64,000 nucleotides of DNA from Morganella morganii (GTDB taxonomy: Bacteria; Pseudomonadota; Gammaproteobacteria; Enterobacterales; Enterobacteriaceae): positions 1,924,885 to 1,988,884 of the forward strand of contig NZ_VKKS01000001.1 of NCBI RefSeq assembly GCF_019402645.1, read 5' to 3'. Shown here piece by piece: positions 1-7,847 of the stretch. Position 1 is the stretch's first letter, and every line of letters starts with the position of its first letter. Under the pieces are notes generated by a model, which was not told the origin of the DNA, did no database searches, and saw only the letters and a list, made by a program, of their open reading frames with translations. The position numbers were made by a program, and so were the translations under genes.

Positions 1-75
1 TTAAGTGAAATTGCAATATTCCATAATCACCATGAAAGCGCAAGCTCACTTTATTTGCATATCCTGCATTTGTTT

Positions 76-99
76 CCGGCGCTTTCAATTTAGCGCCGG
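76..99 (-). terminator. possible hairpin after the antiterminator gene
   Basis: An 8-bp perfect stem (CCGGCGCT / AGCGCCGG) with an 8-base loop lies about 57 bases past the stop codon of the leftward Q-like gene. There is no clear U tract on either strand, so it may be a weak terminator or a structural element only. Confidence 0.3.
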
Positions 100-155
100 T
101 CATAATTCACTGTCAGCGCGTTAACTGTTCAAACCATGATTCAGCATGGCTTTCC

Positions 156-893
156 TTAAATATGACATTTTCCCGTCAGTCCTTCATAAAACGGCTTCCG
201 GTTTCTGCGCCATGTTCTCTCGTTCAAATCCGGTACCAGATGCTTTATCGCCTGATAAGCCACTGACGACGGCACACACTTATACCCGCGCCCCGAGCAT
301 TTCGGGCAGTCCTTAAATACCGGCGCACCCTGTAATTCGCTCTGATCTTCGTCGTATACCTTCCCCCGCTCTTTGCAGCGGCACCGGTGGGTTAACTGCC
401 CCTTCCCGTTGCAGATCATACACAATTCATCCACCAGCTCAGTACGGACTACCGGCTCGACAATCACTTTACCTTCCATATTGGTGATACCCGGATGCTT
501 TACCACCTCTTTCCGGCGATAAATCAGCCCTTTTCCGCCGCAGTCCTGACACTGACAGACAGAACCCGCTGAACGGGCGTAATCCTCAAATGCCATTGCG
601 GACAGAATCTTCATACACTGAGCAACGCGATTACCGGCTGCTTTAGCCACCAGTTTTGGCACCGTGCGCAGGGCGTACTGCGTCAGTGCTTCAACAGTCC
701 TGAATTTATCTTCAATACTGACGTCATTTTTACCAAAAAACGCATGTATACCGAACGCGGCCCGCTGTGATGCCATACCCATTGCCGCTGCTGAATCCAT
801 GCCTTTCAGTCTGTCCGGGGCCGTAGAATTTGAACTGTCATTGAATGTCGGTGACTTCAGATGAAATTGTTTTAATGCACTTTCGGGTTTCAT
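156..893 (-). CDS. phage antitermination protein, Q type
   Basis: 245 residues. The protein resembles the lambdoid late-gene antiterminator Q family, which binds near the late promoter and lets RNA polymerase read through terminators into lysis and structural genes. The visible signature is a set of DnaJ-like zinc motifs: CQCQDCGGKG near residue 113, CMICNGKGQ near 157 and CPKCSGRGY near 197. A basic C-terminus carries a WRRNRKPFY segment. The start codon overlaps the primase stop by one base (TAATG), implying translational coupling. Late genes would lie to the left, outside the window. Family assignment is good; activity in a decayed prophage is unknown. Confidence 0.75.
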   Translation of the reverse strand: MKPESALKQFHLKSPTFNDSSNSTAPDRLKGMDSAAAMGMASQRAAFGIHAFFGKNDVSIEDKFRTVEALTQYALRTVPKLVAKAAGNRVAQCMKILSAMAFEDYARSAGSVCQCQDCGGKGLIYRRKEVVKHPGITNMEGKVIVEPVVRTELVDELCMICNGKGQLTHRCRCKERGKVYDEDQSELQGAPVFKDCPKCSGRGYKCVPSSVAYQAIKHLVPDLNERTWRRNRKPFYEGLTGKCHI

Positions 894-1786
894 TACGCGG
901 TCTCCCTGTGTTTTTCCCGGTAAAATGGCAGTTCACGAACTTCGCTTCCGTCACGGATCAGATCGTTAAAGTCTCCGCAATCGCACCATAGGACGCGGAC
1001 CTTTTCGATATCATTGTTTGAATTCAGATTACTGCGGGCGTAACTGAAGGCGGCATCGTGCCCTGTGGCGCTCCGGATGTCATCATCAGCAAAAATAACC
1101 AGTGTCTTTACGCCGCACGGGGCGATAAATGTTGCATTCATCGCTGCCCGGGTATTGATTCCGTACACCTGTTTGCAGGACAGCGCGGTTTCCACGCCCT
1201 CAGCGATACCCAGCATCGAATCAACCGGAAACAGGCGAATGGCAACTGATTTGGAGTGTTTCAGGTAATTATCATCCTGCAGTGAGTCCATTTTCTTTAC
1301 CGGTTTAACTTCTGCTTCACTCGCTTTCCGGGAGCCGTCCAGAAAAATCCTGTGCATGTAACACGGCTGCCCTTTTGCGTCGGTGGCCAGTGACCATATC
1401 GCCCGGAAGTGCTTCTTACTTACGGGAACGGGTTGCTCAGCGCAGAACCGGCTGTAGTCATCAGGCAGAGTAAACACGCCACGCTCCTGCAGATACTGTG
1501 CCGCAGTGGTATCTTTCAGTGACGGCATGGCAGAATACTCCCGCATCCGAAACGGCATCTGCCCTAAAATTTCCTGTATCCACACCGCATCTCCCGAATG
1601 ATGAAGCTCGGGGAGATCATTCGTCGGTATGCTGCTTTGCTGAAAACTCATCGCCACAACCCCTTCTGTTTGGAAATGGCTTAATTTCTTCCGCCAGAAC
1701 AGCTCCATACTCATCAACGGAGACATAAATTGAGCGAGCGTTTCGCAGTGCTTGGCTAATCGCTGTTTGGTGAGCTTGTAAAGCAA
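893..1786 (-). CDS. Toprim-domain primase-like phage protein, N-terminally truncated
   Basis: 297 residues. The C-terminal half holds a Toprim domain: the acidic motif in GIAEGVETALSCKQ (about residue 195) and the DxD motif in LVIFADDD (about 232). This is the arrangement of phage P4-like and prophage primases that make primers for replication. The zinc-ribbon that normally begins such proteins is absent. The first 45 or so residues look unrelated to a primase and probably derive from joined DNA, so the true start is uncertain; a later Met near residue 46 is an alternative. It is coupled to the downstream antiterminator. Probably non-functional as a primase. Confidence 0.65.
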   Translation of the reverse strand: MLYKLTKQRLAKHCETLAQFMSPLMSMELFWRKKLSHFQTEGVVAMSFQQSSIPTNDLPELHHSGDAVWIQEILGQMPFRMREYSAMPSLKDTTAAQYLQERGVFTLPDDYSRFCAEQPVPVSKKHFRAIWSLATDAKGQPCYMHRIFLDGSRKASEAEVKPVKKMDSLQDDNYLKHSKSVAIRLFPVDSMLGIAEGVETALSCKQVYGINTRAAMNATFIAPCGVKTLVIFADDDIRSATGHDAAFSYARSNLNSNNDIEKVRVLWCDCGDFNDLIRDGSEVRELPFYREKHRETA

Positions 1787-1801
1787 CTTGATGCTAAGTT
1801 A

Positions 1802-2197
1802 TTGAAAATATTCCAGACGCCAAATATGGCGTTAGGTCGAAATGTAATCATCGTGGTTAATGGCGGAGTATCCCCCGGTGTTTTTGCTCACGAACTGATC
1901 GCGGTGTCCTATGCCGGATGGATCCACCCTGATTTCCGGCTTGATGTGAACCAGGCATTTATCGATTTCAAATCGGGTAATTCAGAACTAAAGCTGCCGT
2001 CACTATCACACATGGCCGGAGATTTTGAAGCACTGCGTAACCGCCTCACGCTGGATGAAAAGGAAGAGTCCGCCCTTCTTACTCAGTGCAGCCGGATTAT
2101 GAACGCACGGAAAAAGACAAAGCCAAAGCGCCAGAAGTTGATAGACGCACTGAAAGAGGCGGGACAGGAATCACTGAATTTCGAGGGAGAGGCGTGA
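1802..2197 (+). pseudogene. KilA-N domain phage protein, 5'-truncated
   Basis: 131 codons read from a TTG. The segment GVFAHELIAVSYAGWIHPDF and the following RLDVNQAF correspond to the C-terminal half of a KilA-N DNA-binding domain, a common phage and prophage module. The N-terminal half is missing, there is no convincing ribosome-binding site before the TTG, and the gene begins 15 bases from the divergent primase fragment. This points to a deletion junction. The C-terminal tail is lysine-rich. It is followed with one-base overlap (TGATG) by the next small gene. Confidence 0.6.
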
Positions 2198-2337
2198 TGA
2201 ACAAATAATTTGAAGCCATGATCCGTCGCATGTACGGCAGCCGGTACAGTTTAGAACGGGATATGGAAGGCAATTACGCCCGCGAAATTGTTCGTCGTAT
2301 GTTTGAAGTCTGGCGTGCTGCCAAAGGGATCAAATAA
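2197..2337 (+). pseudogene. small phage gene with an early nonsense codon
   Basis: An ATG at 2197 overlaps the KilA-N stop and has a purine-rich ribosome-binding site (GGGAGAGG). The frame reads M-N-K, then TAA at 2206-2208, and continues open in the same frame through an in-frame ATG at 2218 to a stop at 2335-2337. The read-through product would be 46 residues, basic and helical (…MIRRMYGSRYS…). A single base change probably created the stop. Initiation at 2218 would still give 39 residues. The stop overlaps the next ATG (TAATG), so all three small genes were once translationally coupled. Confidence 0.5.
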
Positions 2338-2561
2338 TGAAAACAACTGATCTGCACCTGGTGCAAATTATCACGGCCGCCGGCCATAACCCGTCTGATA
2401 TCACAGCTGAATTCCTTATGCTACCTGAGCAGCATAAGAAAAATATAGGAATTGCCGACATTCTCACAGTAAAAAAATGCCGGTCAAATCATGACCGGCA
2501 CACTTTACAGATAAGAAATCAGAATAGATCAGGATTCACACATATCAATACTGAGCTCTGA
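2337..2561 (+). CDS. short phage-edge ORF, probably truncated
   Basis: 74 codons starting in the TAATG overlap with the preceding small gene. The first 40 or so codons look like a genuine small phage protein. The rest reads through the terminator of the opposing rse operon and into the end of rseC antisense, which argues that the original 3' end was lost at the prophage/chromosome boundary near 2460. No family recognised. Confidence 0.3.
   Translation: MKTTDLHLVQIITAAGHNPSDITAEFLMLPEQHKKNIGIADILTVKKCRSNHDRHTLQIRNQNRSGFTHINTEL
2471..2500 (-). terminator. terminator of rpoE-rseABC
   Basis: A perfect 9-bp stem (TGCCGGTCA / TGACCGGCA) with a 5-base loop at 2478-2500 is followed, on the minus strand, by seven T. 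This is an intrinsic terminator about 30 bases past the rseC stop. Confidence 0.85.
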
Positions 2562-2996
2562 CGGCGGCAGGCCGATTTGCAGTATGACCGGCTCATAATC
2601 AGCCGAGCCGCTCCAGTGGCGGGCAATCTTACGTGCCAGCAGGAACCCGGCAGCGCCGCCCAGCAGACCACCGGCAAGAACCAGAGACTGATTTTCCGCC
2701 AGTGCCTGCATCAGCCCGGCACCGGCAAATAAGCCCAGTAACGGAGTGAGATACACCAGCATCGCAGAGCGCAGCAGGCTGCCTTCCGGGATCCCGACCT
2801 CCACTTTCTGGCCGGTCACCAAAGGTTCACTGACCGGAATTTCGAGCTGATGCTCTGCTTCCGGCCCCAGTTTATTCAGCAGATAAGAGCCGCATGCCGC
2901 CCGCGCTTTACAGCTGCCGCATCCGGCAGATGATCCGTAACGCAGCACAGCACGCCCGTTCTGCCAGCGCACCACGGTTGCCCACTCTTTAACCAT
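2529..2996 (-). CDS. rseC: SoxR-reducing / sigma-E modulating membrane protein RseC
   Basis: 155 residues, close to the family length of 159. The N-terminal cytoplasmic part carries cysteines in a C-x2-C-x2-C-type cluster (CGSCKARAACGS), followed by two membrane segments around residues 75-115. E. coli RseC has a mild positive effect on sigma-E activity and is related to RsxC-associated redox proteins acting on SoxR. It is last in the rpoE operon, one base after rseB. The start ATG is the only reasonable one. Confidence 0.93.
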   Translation of the reverse strand: MVKEWATVVRWQNGRAVLRYGSSAGCGSCKARAACGSYLLNKLGPEAEHQLEIPVSEPLVTGQKVEVGIPEGSLLRSAMLVYLTPLLGLFAGAGLMQALAENQSLVLAGGLLGGAAGFLLARKIARHWSGSADYEPVILQIGLPPSELSIDMCES

Positions 2997-2997
2997 A

Positions 2998-3954
2998 TTA
3001 ACCTCCGCTGAATGTCACACCATCTGCTATCTGCCGGGCGGTTGCCGGCGGCAGTTCGCCAAAAACGGTGATTTCATTACCACCTTTACGTATGGTGTAC
3101 AGCGTACGCGAACCCTGACGCATTGTCTGTTGATTTTCTGGTGTCTTCACGGCTTTGGCAACATTCACTGAAAATGAGAACAGGCCGTCACTGAACATCA
3201 CGGTCTCAACCCATTCCTGCTCACCCACCTGACGACGGTTGCGGGTCATTTCTTTAAATCCGTTCGGCAGACGCATCACATCCCAGTCAAATTTGATCTT
3301 TTCCGGCTGCGGGATCGCCAGTACCGGCGGCATAGTCACAGACTGTACTGCTTTCAGTGCTTCTGACACGCTGCTGTTATTCACGGAGGCGGAAACCACG
3401 CGGAACTGCTCGAGTGAGACGTTATTCTGATCCAGCAGATCCACCTGTAACGGCAGGCCGGTTTCTTCATCCGCGACCACAATATAATTGTAACGTGAAT
3501 TATCTTTGGAGGTGATGCGGACTACCCGCCCCGGATGATCGCCTATATGGATCCGTCCGACATCAATAAAATTGTAATAGGCTTTCAGGGCATTGAAGTC
3601 AGCAAAAATAATCGACGGCAGATAATCAACAATGTGATTACCACTCAGGCTGAATGAATCCAGCCCCGGCTCATAGTAGCTGATCTCCTGACCACGCTGG
3701 ACAATTTCCCGGCGGGAACTGTCCATCTGCATAATCTGGGCGACAGGCTGACCATCCATAACCGCATACCGGTAACGGACAGGTGTGATACCTTTCGGGG
3801 AAATAGTGATAAAAGAGAGTTCATAGCTGAGTGTGCGGGAAGCGTTACCCATATTCTGCAACAGCGCCTCAGCACTTTGTGATTGTGCTGAGGCCGGTAC
3901 TGCGAGTAACAGGCTGCCCGTCAGAAAAGCAACGGATAACCAGATTCGTTTCAT
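2998..3954 (-). CDS. rseB: periplasmic sigma-E regulator RseB
   Basis: 318 residues, the same length as the E. coli protein. An N-terminal signal peptide ends near ASAQS. RseB binds the periplasmic domain of the anti-sigma factor RseA and shields it from DegS; lipopolysaccharide or lipoprotein mis-sorting releases it. The two-domain MucB/RseB fold is inferred from full-length similarity. It lies between rseA (2-base gap) and rseC (1-base gap), so all are co-translated. Confidence 0.95.
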   Translation of the reverse strand: MKRIWLSVAFLTGSLLLAVPASAQSQSAEALLQNMGNASRTLSYELSFITISPKGITPVRYRYAVMDGQPVAQIMQMDSSRREIVQRGQEISYYEPGLDSFSLSGNHIVDYLPSIIFADFNALKAYYNFIDVGRIHIGDHPGRVVRITSKDNSRYNYIVVADEETGLPLQVDLLDQNNVSLEQFRVVSASVNNSSVSEALKAVQSVTMPPVLAIPQPEKIKFDWDVMRLPNGFKEMTRNRRQVGEQEWVETVMFSDGLFSFSVNVAKAVKTPENQQTMRQGSRTLYTIRKGGNEITVFGELPPATARQIADGVTFSGG

Positions 3955-3956
3955 TA

Positions 3957-4592
3957 CTACTGCTGTGGTTGTGAGGACACGCGACCCTGTTCCGGGGTGG
4001 CTGTCTGTTTAACTTCAGGCTGACCATCCGTGTGTACACGGCGATCCAGTTCATACTGCTGGAAAATCGCATTCAGACGCGCACCGCGCTCCTGATCAAA
4101 CCGGGTTTGCGGAGCAAGACCGGCGCCATTTTTCAGATCAAGGCTGACAGGAGATGCACTGCCCATAAACGGCACAGTATTGAATGCGGACGCATCACCG
4201 TTTACCACGCTCTCTGTGCCGTCGGTATTATAATGCTGAACACCGATAATGACGGCCAGTGACACACAGGCTGCCATGCCGATTTGTGTTAACTGACTGG
4301 CCCACGGACGCAGTTTTGCCACAAATCCGTAATCACGCCATGTTTTCGGTTCAGGCTGGGACTCAGGGATCGCCTGAGGTGCGATATAAACCGGCTCCTG
4401 CGTCAGTGCTTCAGCTACCCGTGACGCAATATCGAAATGCATAACATCCGGCAGGTCGCCGCGCATTGTATCACGGATAAGGTGATAACCGGCCCACTCT
4501 GCCTGCAGATCTGTATCATGTGTCAGTGCGGTAACCAGTTCACTGTCAAGAGTTTCTCCGTCCATCAGTGCGGAAAGTGTCTCTTTTTGCAT
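3957..4592 (-). CDS. rseA: anti-sigma-E factor RseA
   Basis: 211 residues from the Met that begins MQKETLSALMDGETLDSEL, matching the E. coli start; an upstream Met would add 11 unrelated residues. The N-terminal cytoplasmic domain binds sigma-E. One transmembrane segment (GMAACVSLAVIIGVQHY, around residue 105) contains the RseP cleavage region. The periplasmic tail is Gln-rich and is the target of DegS and RseB. It follows rpoE by 29 bases. Confidence 0.94.
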   Translation of the reverse strand: MQKETLSALMDGETLDSELVTALTHDTDLQAEWAGYHLIRDTMRGDLPDVMHFDIASRVAEALTQEPVYIAPQAIPESQPEPKTWRDYGFVAKLRPWASQLTQIGMAACVSLAVIIGVQHYNTDGTESVVNGDASAFNTVPFMGSASPVSLDLKNGAGLAPQTRFDQERGARLNAIFQQYELDRRVHTDGQPEVKQTATPEQGRVSSQPQQ

Positions 4593-4621
4593 GCCTACGT
4601 TCCCTTCAGTGTGATAAATGC

Positions 4622-5200
4622 TCACTGATTCTGTATCAGTGGCTGAACTTTATTATCGATGGCTTCACGTGCGCGGAAGATACGGGAACGAACCGTACCG
4701 ACCGGGCAATCCATAATCTCAGCTATTTCTTCATAACTCAGACCATCGAGCTCACGCAATGTAATCGCCGTTTTCAAATCCTCGGGTAAGGAATCGATCG
4801 TGCGGAAAACCACCGCTCTTAATTCTTCAGACAACATTAAGTTCTCAGGGTTCGAAATTTCTTTTAACGCTCCTGAGGATTCAAAATTCTCAGCATCTCC
4901 GGCATCCACATCGCTGGACGGCGGACGGCGCCCCTGAGCAACCAGGTAATTCTTTGCTGTATTGACTGCGATACGGTACAACCAGGTATAAAATGCACTG
5001 TCCCCGCGAAATGACCCGACTGCGCGGTAAGCCTTAATAAAGGATTCCTGCGCCACATCCGGAACATCACTCTGCGGAACATAACGGGATACCAGACTCG
5101 CCACTTTGTGCTGATAGCGAACCACCAGCATATTAAAGGCTTTCTGATCCCCTTTTTGTACCCGATCAACCAGCATTTGATCCGTTAACTGCTCGCTCAT
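4622..5200 (-). CDS. rpoE: extracytoplasmic stress sigma factor sigma-E
   Basis: 192 residues beginning MSEQLTDQMLVDRVQKGDQ, nearly identical to E. coli RpoE. An in-frame upstream ATG at 5257 would add 19 residues and is rejected because the family starts at MSEQ. Region 2 (DSAFYTWLYRIAVNTAKNYL) and region 4 (LSYEEIAEIMDCPVGTVRSR) are intact. It directs transcription of envelope-stress genes and is held by RseA at the membrane. A sigma-E promoter lies 79 bases upstream, so it is autoregulated. Confidence 0.97.
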   Translation of the reverse strand: MSEQLTDQMLVDRVQKGDQKAFNMLVVRYQHKVASLVSRYVPQSDVPDVAQESFIKAYRAVGSFRGDSAFYTWLYRIAVNTAKNYLVAQGRRPPSSDVDAGDAENFESSGALKEISNPENLMLSEELRAVVFRTIDSLPEDLKTAITLRELDGLSYEEIAEIMDCPVGTVRSRIFRAREAIDNKVQPLIQNQ

Positions 5201-5278
5201 TCGCAGTGTTATCTCCCGAAGCTCAGCTTCACCATTCTCTTTCCTGTTTCGCTTCACTTCATGATGAGCAAGCGATAC

Positions 5279-5305
5279 TTTGAGTCAGCTAAAATAGCGA
5301 AGTTC
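5279..5305 (-). promoter_or_regulatory. sigma-E promoter of rpoE (autoregulation)
   Basis: On the minus strand GAACTT (5300-5305) is followed by a 16-base spacer and TCAAA (5279-5283). This fits the sigma-E -35/-10 pattern and is correctly placed upstream of rpoE, as in E. coli. Confidence 0.75.
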
Positions 5306-5322
5306 ATTTTTCTTTTAAAAAA

Positions 5323-5349
5323 ATCACAAAAAAGGATCCTTTTTGTGAT
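5323..5349. repeat. palindrome upstream of the rpoE promoter
   Basis: A nearly perfect 27-base inverted repeat (ATCACAAAAAAGG…CCTTTTTGTGAT) is centred on GGATCC, about 20-45 bases upstream of the rpoE -35 element. It could be a regulator site or a small terminator for leftward transcripts. It is also where the nadB gene would begin in E. coli; no nadB is present. Confidence 0.45.
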
Positions 5350-5548
5350 CCTTATTACATGTTTTTCGGATGTATCCTGCGTGTTTATCCGCACGCCGTC
5401 TTTCCGGTAATTAACGTTACAGATTACCACGTTTTTACCGGTAATCCCTCTGATAATCACGGAAAATTGCCTCAGGACAGTGTAAATATCCTGCAAAGTC
5501 TGTTTTTGGCTGAAAAAAGTACCGTCACCTCTATCATAGCGGTGCTAT

Positions 5549-6295
5549 TCAGTATTTCAGATAAAAACTGGCAATAAATGATTTAAAATCAGTACTGTAA
5601 CTGCCTTCTTCCGTTTTGATACTCATCGTTCTGTGCTGCTCACTGACCGGATACCGGGATAAGGCGATTAATGTACGGTGAAAAGAGGTACCCGGTTTAT
5701 CTGACACGGCGATCTGCGAGTGCAAAAACCAGTTCAGTTCAGCGGCGGCAGCGATGAAATCCTGTCCGGCAGAGTACGGCAGCACCACACAAAGCAGGCC
5801 GTCCGGAGTGATAAGCTGCGACGCATGCCGCAGCAGCTGCGGATGATCCAGGGACGTGGTGTAACGGGCAGTTTCCCGTGCGCTGTCACGGCAGGCGACC
5901 GCCGGGGCAAAATAAGGCGGATTACTGACGATGAGATCATAACGGGCTTGCGGACAGGTACGGATAAACTCACCGATATCCTGATGAAACACCTGCATCC
6001 GTTCTCCCCACGGCGATGCCTGAAAATTTTCCGCTGCCTGAACCGCTGCGTCAGCGTCAATATCCACGGCATCAATCCGGGTATCCGGCAGCGAACGCTG
6101 TGCCAGCATCAGCGCCACCAGCCCGCTGCCGGTGCCGATATCCAGAATATGGCGGGCATTTTCGCACAGTGCCCAGCTGCCCAGCAGCACCCCGTCAGTG
6201 CCGACTTTCATGGCACAGCGGTCATGAGCCACAAAAAATTGTTTACATGCAAAACCACGGCGGCGCAGCGGCTGTTTTTCGTTTGTCATCATCAC
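5549..6295 (-). CDS. trmN6: tRNA1(Val) adenine-37 N6-methyltransferase TrmN6
   Basis: 248 residues (E. coli YfiC/TrmN6 245). It methylates A37 of tRNA-Val with SAM. The conserved N-terminal block FFVAHDRCAMKVGTDGVLLG, the SAM-binding DIGTGSGLVALMLAQ and the catalytic NPPYF (around residue 130) are present. Three consecutive Met codons make the exact start uncertain by two residues. It is divergent from srmB as in E. coli. In E. coli nadB separates it from rpoE; here that gap is only 350 bases. Confidence 0.93.
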   Translation of the reverse strand: MMMTNEKQPLRRRGFACKQFFVAHDRCAMKVGTDGVLLGSWALCENARHILDIGTGSGLVALMLAQRSLPDTRIDAVDIDADAAVQAAENFQASPWGERMQVFHQDIGEFIRTCPQARYDLIVSNPPYFAPAVACRDSARETARYTTSLDHPQLLRHASQLITPDGLLCVVLPYSAGQDFIAAAAELNWFLHSQIAVSDKPGTSFHRTLIALSRYPVSEQHRTMSIKTEEGSYSTDFKSFIASFYLKY

Positions 6296-6442
6296 TGAAC
6301 TGTTTGTCTGTTAAAATAAAGAAAACCCGGCGACAGGATACGGACTTCTGCCCGCAGAAGAAAGTCCTGCACGCTGACAACTATTTTTGATGAAGATCCT
6401 GTCCAAGCCGTTTATAATCAGCGGTCCAAACAGAGGTATATA

Positions 6443-7789
6443 ATGACTGCAACTACTTTTTCTGAACTCGAACTGAACGATGAACTGATCCGTGCACTGG
6501 ATGCCAAGGGCTATGAGCGCCCGACTGCCATCCAGGAAGCCACTATTCCGGCCGCGCTTGATAATCGTGATATTCTGGGTTCAGCCCCGACCGGCACCGG
6601 CAAAACCGCCGCGTATCTGCTGCCGGCCATTCAGCACCTGTCTGACTTCCCGCGCAAAAAATCCGGGCCGCCGCGTGTGCTTATCCTGACGCCTACCCGC
6701 GAACTGGCTATGCAGGTGGCGGATCAGGCCAGAGAATTCTGTCAGTTCACACATCACGATGTCGCCACTATCACCGGCGGTGTGGCCTATATGAACCACG
6801 CCGAAGTGTTCAGTGAGAACCAGGATATTGTTGTCGCCACTACCGGGCGTCTGCTGCAATATATAAAAGAAGAAAACTTTGACTGCCGCGCGGTTGAGAT
6901 CCTGATCCTTGACGAAGCCGACCGTATGCTGGACATGGGCTTTGCCAACGATATCGAAACCATTGCCGGTGAAACCCGCTGGCGCACACAAACCATGCTG
7001 TTCTCCGCCACACTCGAAGGCCGGGCTATCCGCGACTTCGCCAAACGGATTCTGAACGAGCCGGTTGAGATCGAAGCCGATCCGTCACGCCGCGAACGGA
7101 AAAAAATCCAGCAGTTCTATCTGCGTGCTGATGACCTGGATCACAAGAAAGCGCTGCTCGCACATCTGCTGAAACAACCGGATGTCACCAAATCCGTGGT
7201 ATTTGTCCGCAAACGTGAGCGCGTACGGGAACTGTCTGACTGGCTGCACACACAGGATATTGTCTCCTGCTATCTCGAAGGCGAAATGGTCCAGGCGAAA
7301 CGCAATGAAGCCATCAGCCGTATGACCGACGGCCGTGCCACTGTGCTTATCGCCACCGATGTTGCCTCACGCGGGATCGACATCGAAGATATCAGCCACG
7401 TATTTAACTTTGATCTGCCGCGTACAGCGGATGTTTATCTCCACCGTATCGGCCGCACTGCCCGTGCCGGACGCAAAGGGGTGGCCATTTCGCTGGTGGA
7501 ATCCCATGACCAGCCGCTGCTCGGTAAAATCATCCGTTATATTGAAGAGCCGGTCAAAATGCGGGTGATTGATGAGTTACGGCCGAAAACCCGTGCGCCA
7601 TCGGAGAAAGCGACGCACAAGCCATCGAAAAAAGTGCTCGCCAGACGCAAAGATCAAAAAGCAGCTGAAACTGAAAAGAAGAAAAAAACCAAAATCCGTC
7701 ACCGCGTCAGTAAAAACATCGGAAAACGACGCAAGCCAGGCGCAGATCACGCGGGACAAACTCCTGCGACCGGTGAACCACAGGAATAA
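6443..7789 (+). CDS. srmB: DEAD-box RNA helicase SrmB
   Basis: 448 residues (E. coli 444). An ATP-dependent RNA helicase that helps assemble the 50S ribosomal subunit. Motifs in order: Q motif (YERPTAIQEATIP), Walker A SAPTGTGKT (about 48-56), PTREL, DEAD in LILDEADRMLDMGF (about 156), SAT, and the C-terminal VASRGIDI and HRIGRTARAG. The last 70 residues are highly basic, the usual RNA-binding tail. It has its own promoter region between itself and trmN6 and ends at a strong terminator. Confidence 0.95.
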   Translation: MTATTFSELELNDELIRALDAKGYERPTAIQEATIPAALDNRDILGSAPTGTGKTAAYLLPAIQHLSDFPRKKSGPPRVLILTPTRELAMQVADQAREFCQFTHHDVATITGGVAYMNHAEVFSENQDIVVATTGRLLQYIKEENFDCRAVEILILDEADRMLDMGFANDIETIAGETRWRTQTMLFSATLEGRAIRDFAKRILNEPVEIEADPSRRERKKIQQFYLRADDLDHKKALLAHLLKQPDVTKSVVFVRKRERVRELSDWLHTQDIVSCYLEGEMVQAKRNEAISRMTDGRATVLIATDVASRGIDIEDISHVFNFDLPRTADVYLHRIGRTARAGRKGVAISLVESHDQPLLGKIIRYIEEPVKMRVIDELRPKTRAPSEKATHKPSKKVLARRKDQKAAETEKKKKTKIRHRVSKNIGKRRKPGADHAGQTPATGEPQE

Positions 7790-7811
7790 GCGGAATTCCT
7801 TTTCTCTGATA

Positions 7812-7843
7812 AAAAAAAACGGACTGTGACAGTCCGTTTTTTT
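7812..7843 (+). terminator. bidirectional terminator after srmB
   Basis: The stem CGGACT / AGTCCG is flanked by an A tract and a T7 tract, so the hairpin works in both directions. It serves srmB and, on the other strand, the convergent lipase-like gene whose stop codon is just beside it. Confidence 0.85.
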
Positions 7844-7847
7844 ATGC

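Larger units (their letters stand above)
1..2460. mobile_element. prophage remnant (right-hand part)
   Basis: Phage-type genes lie here: a Q-like antiterminator, a Toprim primase fragment, a KilA-N fragment and two small phage-style ORFs. They end just before the terminator of the rpoE-rseABC operon. The primase and KilA-N genes start back to back, 15 bases apart. Neither has its N-terminal domain and there is no room for promoters, so two phage segments appear to have been joined by a deletion near base 1790. In E. coli lepA follows rseC; here phage DNA occupies that side. The remnant continues beyond the left edge, so its full extent and attachment sites are not visible. Confidence 0.75.

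Noticed and set aside
5254..5496. An 80-codon frame upstream of rpoE, on the same strand
   Set aside because: It spans the sigma-E promoter and palindrome, has no coding character and no relative. It could mimic a leader such as rseD, but the rpoE start with the family's MSEQ is well supported without it.
5720..6298. A 192-codon frame opposite trmN6
   Set aside because: It lies wholly antisense to a well-conserved gene and has a composition typical of a shadow frame.
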